A stretch of DNA of 6,696 bases, taken from NCBI GenBank assembly GCA_028687415.1, contig JAQUAC010000123.1, positions 1 through 6,696 on the forward strand, given 5' to 3'. A program made the position numbers and the translations under genes. Positions 1-6,261 of this stretch are shown here, piece after piece. Positions within the stretch are counted from its first letter, which is position 1, and the number at the start of each line of letters is the position of its first letter. The DNA comes from Acidocella sp. (lineage in GTDB: Bacteria; Pseudomonadota; Alphaproteobacteria; Acetobacterales; Acetobacteraceae). The notes under the pieces were generated by a model, which worked only from the letters and a program-made list of their open reading frames with translations, made no database searches and was not told the DNA's origin.

Positions 1-286
1 TGAAATCGGCTTTGAGGACGGCAGCACCATATCCCTGCCGGCTGAGTTTCTGCGCGTGCAGTCGCTGTCCGCATCGGGGCGGGCGGAGCTGGTTTCCGGC
101 AAAAGGCTGGTCAGCATTATCGCCGCGGAACCCATAGGCAATTACGCGTTACGGTTGAGATTCTCCGACGGTCACAATACGGGTGTATATTCTTGGGACT
201 ATTTGCGCCAATTGGATCGCGAATATAACATACGCTGGCGGCGCTATTTGCATCTGCTGGAGGAAACCGGTCTCAGCCGGGAATAA
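1..286 (+). CDS. DUF971 domain protein (gamma-butyrobetaine hydroxylase N-terminal-like), 3' part
   Basis: The reading frame is open from the window edge to the TAA at 284-286, giving about 94 visible residues; the start lies upstream of the window. The visible protein carries the DUF971 pattern: a FEDG turn and LPAEFLRV near the left edge, a central SGKR segment, then PIGNYALRLRFSDGH and GVYSWDYLRQL. The same fold forms the N-terminal domain of gamma-butyrobetaine hydroxylase and the C-terminal domain of the plant iron-sulfur carrier HCF101. Stand-alone bacterial versions have no settled function, although an iron-sulfur or metal-related role is often suspected. The linker between LRV and SGKR looks a few residues shorter than in the usual family pattern (from memory). 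The transporter gene starts 4 nt after the stop, so the two are probably co-transcribed. Family assignment is firm; function is unknown. Confidence 0.85.
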   Translation, partial: EIGFEDGSTISLPAEFLRVQSLSASGRAELVSGKRLVSIIAAEPIGNYALRLRFSDGHNTGVYSWDYLRQLDREYNIRWRRYLHLLEETGLSRE

Positions 287-290
287 AAAT

Positions 291-1739
291 ATGGAGCCTG
301 AAACCGAGCCGGTTGTCTCCGAGGGGCGGATGCGGTTGACCGCGGTCATTGTGGCCACGGCGCTGTTCATGCAGAATCTCGACTCTACCGTCATCACCAC
401 GGCGCTGCCGGCGATGGCGCGAAGTTTCCATGCCAAGCCGCTGCACATGAGTGTGGCGCTGACCTCCTATCTTATCAGCCTTTCTGTATTCATCCCCGCC
501 AGCGGCTGGGTGGCGGACCGTTTTGGTACCCGGCATGTATTCCGTGGCGCAATCGTCATCTTCACCCTCAGCTCGGTACTGTGCGGCCTTTCTCCGAATC
601 TTGCCGTGCTGGTGCTGGCGCGCGTGGTGCAGGGGCTGGGCGGGGCGATGATGCTGCCCGTGGGCCGGTTGCTGCTGCTGCGCTCGGTCTCCCGCACGCA
701 GATGGTCGCCGCCATGTCATGGCTCACCATGCCGGCGCTCATCGGGCCGATTCTCGGCCCGCCGCTCGGCGGCTTCATCGTCTCTTATTTCTCCTGGCGC
801 TGGGTGTTCGAGATCAACGTGCCCATAGGCATCGCCGGGGTTATCGCCGTCTCGATGTTTATTCCGGACGTGCGGGAGCCGGACCGTGGCGGGCGGCTGG
901 ACCTCTCTGGGCTGGTCTTTTCCGGCTTCGCCATGGCAGCGCTGATGGCCACGTTCGAAACCGTCGGGCGTAATCTGGTGCCGCTCTCCTGGACGATCTG
1001 CGTCTTCTGTGCCGGAAGCTGCTCCATGCTGCTCTATGTCCGGCATGCCCGCCGGGTGGAGCATCCGGTGCTGGACCTCTCGCTGTTCGCCATCCCCACC
1101 TTCGCCAGCTCCGTACTCGCGGGCAGCCTGTTCCGCATCGCCGTAGGAGCCATGCCCTTCCTGCTGCCGCTCATGCTCCAGCTCACTTTCGGCTACTCCC
1201 CCATGCAGAGCGGCTTTGTCACTTTTTCCGCCTCCGCCGGTGCACTGTTCATGAAACCGGCGATCAAGTTCGTGCTGGCCCGGTTCGGCTTCCGCGACGT
1301 GCTGACCTGGAACGGCTTCATCGCCGCCAGCATGATGGGCGCCTACGCCACGTTTCAGCCAAGCTGGCCCTCGCTGGTGATGAACGTCATCATCTTCATC
1401 ACCGGCTTCTTCCGCTCGCTGCAATTCACTGCGTTCAACACGCTGGCCTACGGCGAGATTCCGCGCGCCCGCATGTCCGCCGCCACCACGCTCTACACCA
1501 CAATGCAGCAGCTCAGCCTGACACTCGGTATCGTCACCGGCGCGAGCATCCTTGAGCTTTCAACCATGCTCGGCCACCACGCGACAGCTTTGCGCGTGGA
1601 TTACGCCATCGCCTTCATAGGTGTCAGCGCCATCGCCATGATCGCCGTGCCCCTAACGGCGCGGCTGCACCCGGATGCCGGGGAGAGCATCAGCGGCCAT
1701 CATCATGATCATCATCATCACGATACCCATCACCATTAA
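291..1739 (+). CDS. MFS multidrug transporter, DHA2 (EmrB/QacA/HsrA-like) family, with His-rich C-terminal tail
   Basis: This 482-residue integral membrane protein is expected to export drugs or other small toxic compounds by proton antiport. Its motifs fit the DHA2 branch: LDSTVITTALP in helix 1 (residues 30-40), the loop 2-3 motif A GWVADRFGTRH (72-82), the helix 4 motif ARVVQGLGGAMM (110-121), and the antiporter motif C region IGPILGPPLGG (151-161) followed by the typical SWRWVFEINVPIG. Length and the MLPVGRLLLLR segment recall MdtD/HsrA-type proteins of roughly 470-480 residues. I chose the ATG at 291, 4 nt after the DUF971 stop, because the in-frame GTG at 183 would overlap that gene by about 100 nt and add a non-family extension; only a weak GGGA lies about 9 nt before the ATG. 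The last 14 residues contain 10 histidines in three runs (470-482), which is unusual for the family. The substrate cannot be read from the sequence. The gene converges on cysH with an 8-nt gap. Confidence 0.92.
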   Translation: MEPETEPVVSEGRMRLTAVIVATALFMQNLDSTVITTALPAMARSFHAKPLHMSVALTSYLISLSVFIPASGWVADRFGTRHVFRGAIVIFTLSSVLCGLSPNLAVLVLARVVQGLGGAMMLPVGRLLLLRSVSRTQMVAAMSWLTMPALIGPILGPPLGGFIVSYFSWRWVFEINVPIGIAGVIAVSMFIPDVREPDRGGRLDLSGLVFSGFAMAALMATFETVGRNLVPLSWTICVFCAGSCSMLLYVRHARRVEHPVLDLSLFAIPTFASSVLAGSLFRIAVGAMPFLLPLMLQLTFGYSPMQSGFVTFSASAGALFMKPAIKFVLARFGFRDVLTWNGFIAASMMGAYATFQPSWPSLVMNVIIFITGFFRSLQFTAFNTLAYGEIPRARMSAATTLYTTMQQLSLTLGIVTGASILELSTMLGHHATALRVDYAIAFIGVSAIAMIAVPLTARLHPDAGESISGHHHDHHHHDTHHH

Positions 1740-1747
1740 AAACTGCC

Positions 1748-2455
1748 TCAGACCTCGAAGCTGAGCGTCTCCGGCCAGCTCGGGGCGGTCATGGCGCGGG
1801 GCATATGGATGCCGCATTCGGTCTTGGCCTTGCCCGCCCAGCGGCCGGAGCGCTTATCCTGGCCGGGCAGGGGCTTATGCGTGCAGGTGGCGCAGCCGAT
1901 GGAGGTATAGCCCTCCGCCTGTAACGGATGGCGCGGCAGATCATGTGCGTCGAAATACGCTTCCAGCTCCGCCTCGCTCCAGAACGCCAGCGGGTTCACG
2001 GTAATGCGCCCGTCCGCTCCGGTCTCCACTTGCTCCAGCCGCGCGCGTGTGCCGGACTGGCTGCGCTTGCGCCCGGTGATCCAGGCGTCGAAATTCACCA
2101 GCGCCTCGTCCAGCGGGTTGGTCTTGCGGATGGCGCAGCAAAGGTCGGTATCCTTCTCCCAAAGCCTGTCATCCGGGTCATAGGCGGCCAGCTGCGCGCC
2201 GCTGGGGCGGATGGAGCGCACATCCGTCAGGCCCAGCCGTGCCACCAGCTCGTCGCGGTAGGCCAGGGTCTCGGAGAAGAGCTTGCCGGTATCCAGAAAG
2301 ATGACGGGCAGGGATTTGTCGATCCCCGCCACCATGTGCAGCAGCACGGCGGATTCGGTGCCGAAGGAGGAGACCAGGGCAATCTTGCCTTTATAGGCGT
2401 GCATGATGGCATCGTGCAGCACGGTCTCGGCGGTGGGGTGGAGCATATCGAGCAT
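1748..2455 (-). CDS. cysH: Adenylyl-sulfate (APS) reductase, iron-sulfur CysH
   Basis: This enzyme reduces adenylyl sulfate to sulfite and AMP using thioredoxin, in cytoplasmic sulfate assimilation. The 235-residue product has the nucleotide-binding SSFGTES (29-35) and LDTGKLF (55-61) segments, the substrate-binding RSQSGTRA (131-138) and the C-terminal catalytic ECGIH with Cys214. It also has the Cys106-Cys107 pair and Cys188-x-x-Cys191. These four cysteines bind a [4Fe-4S] cluster and mark APS-using bacterial enzymes; the E. coli PAPS-type enzyme lacks them. Preference for APS is therefore inferred from established family biochemistry. The start is set at the ATG ending at 2455: it has AAGGAA 9 nt upstream and begins at the family's usual position. 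The frame runs further upstream to a TTG at 2569, but that would overlap cysG and add 38 non-family residues. It follows cysG after 61 nt on the same strand, so one transcript is likely. Confidence 0.95.
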   Translation of the reverse strand: MLDMLHPTAETVLHDAIMHAYKGKIALVSSFGTESAVLLHMVAGIDKSLPVIFLDTGKLFSETLAYRDELVARLGLTDVRSIRPSGAQLAAYDPDDRLWEKDTDLCCAIRKTNPLDEALVNFDAWITGRKRSQSGTRARLEQVETGADGRITVNPLAFWSEAELEAYFDAHDLPRHPLQAEGYTSIGCATCTHKPLPGQDKRSGRWAGKAKTECGIHMPRAMTAPSWPETLSFEV

Positions 2456-2464
2456 AGCGTGCGG

Positions 2465-2470
2465 TTCCTT
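2465..2470 (-). promoter_or_regulatory. Shine-Dalgarno site of cysH
   Basis: On the minus strand this reads AAGGAA, 9 nt before the ATG of cysH. It decides the start in favour of the ATG at 2455 over the upstream TTG at 2569. Confidence 0.6.
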
Positions 2471-2516
2471 GGCCGGCGGACCGGCTCTGACATCGTGATG
2501 GCAGGAGGGAAGGGGA

Positions 2517-3089
2517 TCAATCCGGTTTTGGGCAGGAGAGCCAACAGCGCTCTTCGACAATGCCGTCAATCCGCCGTGCCGCCTCAGCCAGGGACAGGTT
2601 TTCCGCCCGCCAGCTCCGGCGTAGCGCCGCGATCTCGGCTACCCGCTCAGCCCAGGCGGCGGGGAAGCAGCGCTCCAAATTGCGGCGTATGGCCCCGGCC
2701 AGCCCCGGCGCCGCGCCGCCGGTGGAAACCGTGAGCAGCAGATCGCCCCGGCGCAGCTCGGCCATGGCGTGGAAGTCGCAATAGGCGGGCTCGTCCTCCA
2801 CATTCACCAGCACCCGGGCGCGGCGAGCGGCTTCGGCCAGGGGGACAAATTGTTCAAGACTCAGCCCGGCGATCCAGAGGACATGCAACCGGCCAATCTC
2901 CGCCTCGCTGGGCAGGAAGGGGCGCAGATCGTTCCCCGCCTCGGCGGCCAGGGCACCAGCCTCTGGCGTGTATACGGCCAGCCTTGTGGCCCCGGCGCGG
3001 CGCAAGGCACGCAGCCGCCGCAGCGCGGGAGCCCCCGCCCCGGCAAGGGCGAGTTCCGTACGGTCCGGGTCTAGGGCCAGGGGTATCAT
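2517..3089 (-). CDS. cysG: Precorrin-2 dehydrogenase / sirohydrochlorin ferrochelatase (CysG N-terminal / Met8 type)
   Basis: This cytoplasmic enzyme oxidises precorrin-2 with NAD+ and inserts iron to give sirohaem, the cofactor of assimilatory sulfite and nitrite reductases. The 190-residue product has an N-terminal Rossmann strand LALAGAGAPALRRL (residues 13-26), the signature VNVEDEP (95-101) whose Asp99 aligns with the catalytic aspartate of CysG and Met8p, and LLLTVSTGGAAPGLAGAIRRNLE (starting at residue 117), followed by the helical dimerisation tail. It lacks the C-terminal uroporphyrinogen-III methyltransferase domain of enterobacterial CysG. Precorrin-2 must therefore come from a separate methyltransferase, and the symbol applies only to this half. 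The ATG ends at 3089 and places the Rossmann strand at the normal distance, but no clear ribosome-binding site precedes it; the leader may be very short. It lies 61 nt upstream of cysH on the same strand, in keeping with a joint role in sulfate assimilation. Confidence 0.9.
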   Translation of the reverse strand: MIPLALDPDRTELALAGAGAPALRRLRALRRAGATRLAVYTPEAGALAAEAGNDLRPFLPSEAEIGRLHVLWIAGLSLEQFVPLAEAARRARVLVNVEDEPAYCDFHAMAELRRGDLLLTVSTGGAAPGLAGAIRRNLERCFPAAWAERVAEIAALRRSWRAENLSLAEAARRIDGIVEERCWLSCPKPD

Positions 3090-3247
3090 GTGAACTTAGA
3101 AGATGATTTTTTTGAAAAGTGCAATAACTGAGAAAAAATAATGAGTTTTTACTATTCAGGGCCTGAATGGCGGAAAAATTCCCCTGGTTTTAACCGCGTT
3201 GGCGCAAACGCAAACCCACGTTTTATCTATTGAAATACTGCGCTTAT
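3090..3247. other. AT-rich intergenic region upstream of cysG
   Basis: This 158-nt region separates the histidine kinase stop from the cysG start and is much richer in A and T than its surroundings. It should hold the cysG-cysH promoter on the minus strand, but I see no convincing one. The best candidate is TTGCAC (3124-3119), a 17-nt spacer and TTCTAA (3101-3096). That would start transcription almost at the ATG, which would fit the missing ribosome-binding site, but the -10 match is poor. A small hairpin GCGTT/AACGC (3196-3200 with 3207-3211) lies about 35-50 nt after the kinase stop; without a U tract it is not a convincing terminator. No small ORF here is credible. Confidence 0.5.
3154..3168. 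promoter_or_regulatory. 15-bp palindrome, possible operator for cysG-cysH
   Basis: ATTCAGG, a central G, and CCTGAAT form perfect 7-bp arms around one base. It lies 65-79 nt upstream of the cysG start in otherwise AT-rich DNA. Symmetry and place suggest a dimeric regulator site, but I do not recognise a known motif, so the role is inference. Confidence 0.35.
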
Positions 3248-4681
3248 CTAAATCTGCGTGTCGCTGATCGCCAGCTCCATGCTGAACACGGTGCCACGCG
3301 GCCCGGTCCGCTCCAGCACCAGATCCCCGCCATGGGCGCGGATAAGGTCGCGCGCGATGGCCAGCCCCAGCCCCGTGCCGCCATATTTGCCCGAGGTGGT
3401 AAAGGGCTTGAACAAATTATCCTGCACGCGCAACGGCAGACCAGGGCCATCATCGGCCACGCGCATGCGGGTGATACCGTTCTGTGTCATTGTGCTCACC
3501 TTTATGGTCTGTGCCCCAGCTTCAGCGGCATTGCGCATCAGGTTCACCAGCACGCGATAGATCTGTGCGCGGTCCAGCGCCAGGATCAGGTTTTCCGGCA
3601 CCAGATTCTCCACCACCACGCCGTCATCATCCGGGCAGATAACGCTCACGCTCTCCTCCACTAGCCCGTGCAAATCCACGGCGCTGCGGATGATCGGCGG
3701 CGGCCCCTCGCGCGCGAAATCCACCGTGCGCGTGACCAGCTGTGCCGCGTGCTCCACGGCGGGGATGAGCGTGCGCGTGGCACGCTGCACCACCGGGTCG
3801 TTCACGGTTTGCAGCCGGTCGGCCACCAGTAGCGCCGAGCTGAGGATATTGCGCAGGTCGTGGCTGATCTTGGCCACGGAGGTGCCGACGGCGGCGAGCC
3901 GCGCATTACGCCACAGGGCGGCGCGCAGTTGCTCTTGCATCACCTTCAGCTCTCGGGCGGCGCCGGAGACCTCATTTCCCCGTCGCCCCGCCAGCCAGGA
4001 GAGATCACTTTCTTCCTCATGTTCCGGATCTTCCCGGAAATTGATGATGCTGGCGGTGATGATGCGCATCGGCCGCACCAGCAGCCGGTCCAGCACCGTG
4101 AAGATCAGCAGCCCGGTGACCAGCGCGACGATGATCGTGATCATGAATTCATGAATGGCGTATTGGCGTAGAATGTTGTTGAGCGTGGTCTCGTTGACGA
4201 CGGCAGAGATCACCGCCCCCGGCTCCAACGGGCTGGAGCCGGTGACATCCATGTAATGCCCTCCGAACCCGGCGACGCGCAGCATCGCGCGCCAGGTGCT
4301 GTAGAGCAGTGTCTCGTTGGTGAGCTGAATATGCCGGTCCAGCGGTGGCAGTGCTTGGGCGGTTTGCAGGTGCAGTGGCGGCTGGCCCGGCATGGTCAGC
4401 GTAATCGCCTCGACTCCCGCGAAATCCAGCAGGGTCTCGGTTTGTGCCTGGGTCAGCGGTGCCGCGCCTGCATTGGCCAGGGCATAGATGACAAGATGCG
4501 CGTGGGTGATGCGCTCAGAGAGCCAGTCCTGGCGCTCACGCCCCAAGCCTGGCAGCAGCACCGCCACTTCTATAACCAGGATGACCAGCACGGTGAACCA
4601 CAGCACCCGCCCGGAGAGCGTGTCTCCGAACAGCTCAAAACGGGTTCGGCGCAGCCGTGAGATACGCTGTAATGCGTTCAT
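3248..4681 (-). CDS. Membrane sensor histidine kinase (HAMP, HisKA-like, HATPase_c), orphan
   Basis: This 477-residue inner-membrane kinase should sense a periplasmic or membrane signal and autophosphorylate on histidine. Residues 25-46 form the first membrane helix, about 47-177 a periplasmic domain of no family I recognise, and 178-199 the second helix. A HAMP-like linker follows (about 200-253). The H box is KISHDLRN with His274. The ATP-binding domain has the N box NLMRNA (380-385), G1 DDGPG (410-414), F box FKPF (424-427) and G2 GTGLGL (435-440). All catalytic motifs look intact. There is no receiver domain and no response-regulator gene in the window, so the partner is unknown. The ATG overlaps the stop of the patatin-like gene as ATGA (4678-4681) and has only a weak ribosome-binding site. 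That suggests translational coupling and a shared function. It appears to be the last gene of its transcription unit. Confidence 0.93.
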   Translation of the reverse strand: MNALQRISRLRRTRFELFGDTLSGRVLWFTVLVILVIEVAVLLPGLGRERQDWLSERITHAHLVIYALANAGAAPLTQAQTETLLDFAGVEAITLTMPGQPPLHLQTAQALPPLDRHIQLTNETLLYSTWRAMLRVAGFGGHYMDVTGSSPLEPGAVISAVVNETTLNNILRQYAIHEFMITIIVALVTGLLIFTVLDRLLVRPMRIITASIINFREDPEHEEESDLSWLAGRRGNEVSGAARELKVMQEQLRAALWRNARLAAVGTSVAKISHDLRNILSSALLVADRLQTVNDPVVQRATRTLIPAVEHAAQLVTRTVDFAREGPPPIIRSAVDLHGLVEESVSVICPDDDGVVVENLVPENLILALDRAQIYRVLVNLMRNAAEAGAQTIKVSTMTQNGITRMRVADDGPGLPLRVQDNLFKPFTTSGKYGGTGLGLAIARDLIRAHGGDLVLERTGPRGTVFSMELAISDTQI

Positions 4682-5613
4682 GCGTCCGGCAGGCTGGCTT
4701 CCGCCGCGCCGCGGCCAGCTATGAATAGAACTTCGAGAAAGTTCCGCTCGGTGTTCATTTTGGAGGTCAGCGGGTGCTTGCCCAGCGCGTCATCGGCCAG
4801 CACCTCCTGCAATTTCGTATGTCTGGGCAGTAGGGCAAGCTCGGCGTCCAGCGGCGCCTGGAAGGCGATCTCGTGCAGCCGGTGCACGATATCCGCGGTG
4901 GTGTTGGGCACGCCCTGGCGCCGGCGCGGCTGCGCGCGGATGAGCACCAGCTTGTCCGGCCGGGGGGTGAGCACTGGAGCCAGAGGCGGGTTACAGGAAT
5001 AACCGCCATCCCAGTAATGCCGCCCGTTAATCTCCACCGCCGGGAACATCATCGGGATGCAGGCGGAGGCGAGCAATACGTTCACGCTGATCTGTTCGTT
5101 GCTGAAAACTTTCGCCTCGCCGGATTCGACGTCGGTGGCGCCCACGTAAAGCCGCGGCGCGGAGGGGTGGCGGATTGCCTCCAGGTCCAGCAGCTCTTTC
5201 AGCAGCGGCGCCAGCGGGTTCTGCCCCAGCGGGTTGAGTTGGCCTGGGCTGAACATGCGCAGCGCCTGGGTCAGGCCGCTCCAGGCCAGCTCGTTGCCGA
5301 ACTCCATTCCCTTATCCCAGCCCCACATCCAGTCCAGCGCAGAGGACATGCCGTTGAAGATATGGGCCTCGCCGACGCGCTCCCATAGTGTGCGTATCGA
5401 GGCTCGCGCCCCTTCGGCGCCACCGCGCACAAGGCCCTGCACCGCCATGGCGGCGGTCACCGCGCCGGAGGAGACGCCGGTGACGGCGGAGAACTCCAGC
5501 CCGTTCTCCAGCAGCAGGTCGAGGGCGCCCCAGGTGAAGGCGCCGTGCGCGCCACCACCTTGCAGGGCCAAGGAAATCCGGGGAGTCGTCTGATGGGGGA
5601 TGAGCATGTGCAT
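4678..5613 (-). CDS. Patatin-like phospholipase / acyl hydrolase
   Basis: The product is a serine lipid acyl hydrolase of the patatin family, which cleaves fatty acyl esters of phospholipids or related lipids with a Ser-Asp dyad. In the 311-residue protein the oxyanion-hole loop is GGGAHG (19-24), the nucleophile elbow GVSSG (46-50) with Ser48, and the catalytic aspartate Asp202 lies in WDGGY. CIPMMFPAVEINGRHYWDGG is the usual lead into that motif. No signal peptide or membrane helix is evident, so it is probably cytoplasmic or peripheral at the inner membrane. The start is placed at the ATG ending at 5613, because AAGAGG lies 6 nt before it; a GTG 24 nt further upstream and an ATG 6 nt further in are the alternatives. 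It starts 48 nt after the AhpD-like gene and overlaps the kinase start by 4 nt. Substrate is unknown. Confidence 0.93.
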   Translation of the reverse strand: MHMLIPHQTTPRISLALQGGGAHGAFTWGALDLLLENGLEFSAVTGVSSGAVTAAMAVQGLVRGGAEGARASIRTLWERVGEAHIFNGMSSALDWMWGWDKGMEFGNELAWSGLTQALRMFSPGQLNPLGQNPLAPLLKELLDLEAIRHPSAPRLYVGATDVESGEAKVFSNEQISVNVLLASACIPMMFPAVEINGRHYWDGGYSCNPPLAPVLTPRPDKLVLIRAQPRRRQGVPNTTADIVHRLHEIAFQAPLDAELALLPRHTKLQEVLADDALGKHPLTSKMNTERNFLEVLFIAGRGAAEASLPDA

Positions 5614-5619
5614 AAGCTG

Positions 5620-5625
5620 CCTCTT
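5620..5625 (-). promoter_or_regulatory. Shine-Dalgarno site of the patatin-like gene
   Basis: On the minus strand this reads AAGAGG, 6 nt before the ATG at 5613-5611. It favours that start over the in-frame GTG at 5637-5635, inside whose first codons it would lie. Confidence 0.5.
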
Positions 5626-5649
5626 GTCGGGCTTCACGGCAAGCTGTGT

Positions 5650-5660
5650 CCCGATTCGGG
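5650..5660. repeat. 11-bp palindrome just after the AhpD-like gene
   Basis: CCCGA, a central T and TCGGG lie immediately downstream of the stop of the AhpD-like gene, in the 48-nt gap before the patatin-like gene. It could form a small hairpin in the message. No U tract follows, so it is not a terminator. It may be chance in GC-rich DNA. Confidence 0.25.
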
Positions 5661-5661
5661 T

Positions 5662-6093
5662 CTAGCCCGGCGGCGGAAATCCCAAGCCCGCAGCCACACG
5701 ATTCCAGGCGTTGATGGTGGCGATCACAAGGGTGAGGGCGGTGATTTCCGTCTCGGAGAATTCATCCGTGAGGGCGGCGCGCCCGGCCTCCAGCCCGGAG
5801 CCTGGGGCGGTCAGCTGCTCCGTCCAGGCCAGGGCAGCCTGCTCCCTCGCCGAGAACACCCCGGCATCGCGCCACACCGCCACCAGGTCCAGTTTGCGCG
5901 GTTCAACTCCCAGCTTACGCGCCGCGTTCAGGTGGAATTGTGTGCAGAAGGCGCAGCCATTCATCTGTGAGGCGCGGATTTTCATTAGCTCGATGAGCCC
6001 CTTATCCGTCAACCCCGCGCTCGCCGCCTGGCTCAGGGTCCGCAATCCGGCCAGCGCCTCAGGGGCCGCCTGGGTGAATGCCTCGAAGGTCAT
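5662..6093 (-). CDS. Carboxymuconolactone decarboxylase / AhpD-like family protein
   Basis: This 143-residue all-helical protein belongs to the AhpD/CMD superfamily. Members with a CxxC pair act as thiol peroxidases or peroxidase partners. The active-site pattern is complete: Glu35, Cys47-x-x-Cys50 and His54. The spacings match the proton-relay and redox residues of mycobacterial AhpD (Glu118, Cys130, Cys133, His137). IRASQMNGCAFCTQFH and the C-terminal TINAWNRVA are typical of the 'alkylhydroperoxidase-like' branch. True carboxymuconolactone decarboxylases lack the CxxC pair, so a redox role is more likely; the exact substrate is open. The ATG ending at 6093 has GGAGA 9 nt upstream. The frame stays open upstream to 6450, across rpmH and its promoter, and that extension is not real. 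It is the first of three same-strand genes, 48 nt before the patatin-like gene, and is divergent from rpmH. Confidence 0.9.
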   Translation of the reverse strand: MTFEAFTQAAPEALAGLRTLSQAASAGLTDKGLIELMKIRASQMNGCAFCTQFHLNAARKLGVEPRKLDLVAVWRDAGVFSAREQAALAWTEQLTAPGSGLEAGRAALTDEFSETEITALTLVIATINAWNRVAAGLGFPPPG

Positions 6094-6124
6094 TAGCCTG
6101 TGTCTCCATCGCTTATTCCGCCTA

Positions 6125-6155
6125 AATATACAGCCGCATAGCGGCGGCTGGGCAA
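6125..6155 (-). promoter_or_regulatory. Possible promoter of the AhpD-like/patatin/kinase unit
   Basis: On the minus strand TTGCCC (6155-6150) is followed after 19 nt by TATATT (6130-6125), about 32 nt before the ATG. The -10 match is good, but the -35 match and spacing are poor. The spacer is filled by an inverted repeat, which could be a regulator site. This is weak support. Confidence 0.3.
6131..6150. repeat. Inverted repeat between the AhpD-like gene and rpmH
   Basis: CAGCCGC (6131-6137) and GCGGCTG (6144-6150) are perfect 7-bp arms around a 6-nt centre. A competing 5-bp pairing, GCCGC-ATA-GCGGC, uses part of the same bases. It lies in the 168-nt divergent region, 38-57 nt upstream of the AhpD-like start and just before the rpmH -35 box. 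It may be an operator or a hairpin; GC-rich background makes chance possible. Confidence 0.4.
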
Positions 6156-6161
6156 GCCGCA

Positions 6162-6190
6162 TTGACGCGAAGCCGTTCCCCCGCCTATAT
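6162..6190 (+). promoter_or_regulatory. rpmH-rnpA housekeeping promoter
   Basis: TTGACG (6162-6167), a 17-nt spacer and CTATAT (6185-6190) closely match the alphaproteobacterial sigma-70 pattern (CTTGAC...CTATAT). Transcription would start near 6197, leaving an untranslated leader of about 65 nt before rpmH. The strong fit suits the high expression expected of a ribosomal protein gene. Confidence 0.65.
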
Positions 6191-6261
6191 CGCGCCATCG
6201 CGCCAAACCGGGGACGGTTGGGCCGCATCGCTATTTTTGTTTTTCGCCGGAGTGAATTACC

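Noticed and set aside
717..1424. 235-codon open frame on the minus strand inside the transporter gene
   Set aside because: It is a GC-rich shadow frame, full of Gly, Glu, Arg and His with no family motif, opposite a gene with clear MFS motifs.
1696..1735. CAT/CAC triplet run as a possible tandem repeat or CRISPR-like element
   Set aside because: It is short, imperfect and in frame at the end of the transporter, so it is coding for the histidine tail.
1737..1760. Terminator between the convergent transporter and cysH genes
   Set aside because: Only 8 nt separate the stops and I see no GC stem followed by a T run on either strand.
1928..2734. 268-codon plus-strand open frame across cysH and cysG
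   Set aside because: It lies antisense to two genes with intact catalytic motifs, and its composition is low-complexity without recognisable domains.
3103..3141. Twelve-codon ORF in the intergenic region before cysG
   Set aside because: It is very short, has no ribosome-binding site, and is easily explained by chance in AT-rich sequence.
3186..3211. Small hairpins (GGTT/AACC and GCGTT/AACGC) after the kinase gene as a rho-independent terminator
   Set aside because: The stems are only 4-5 bp and no T tract follows on the minus strand.
4873..5388. 171-codon plus-strand frame antisense to the patatin-like gene
   Set aside because: It is a shadow of the patatin reading frame, with no motif and no convincing start.
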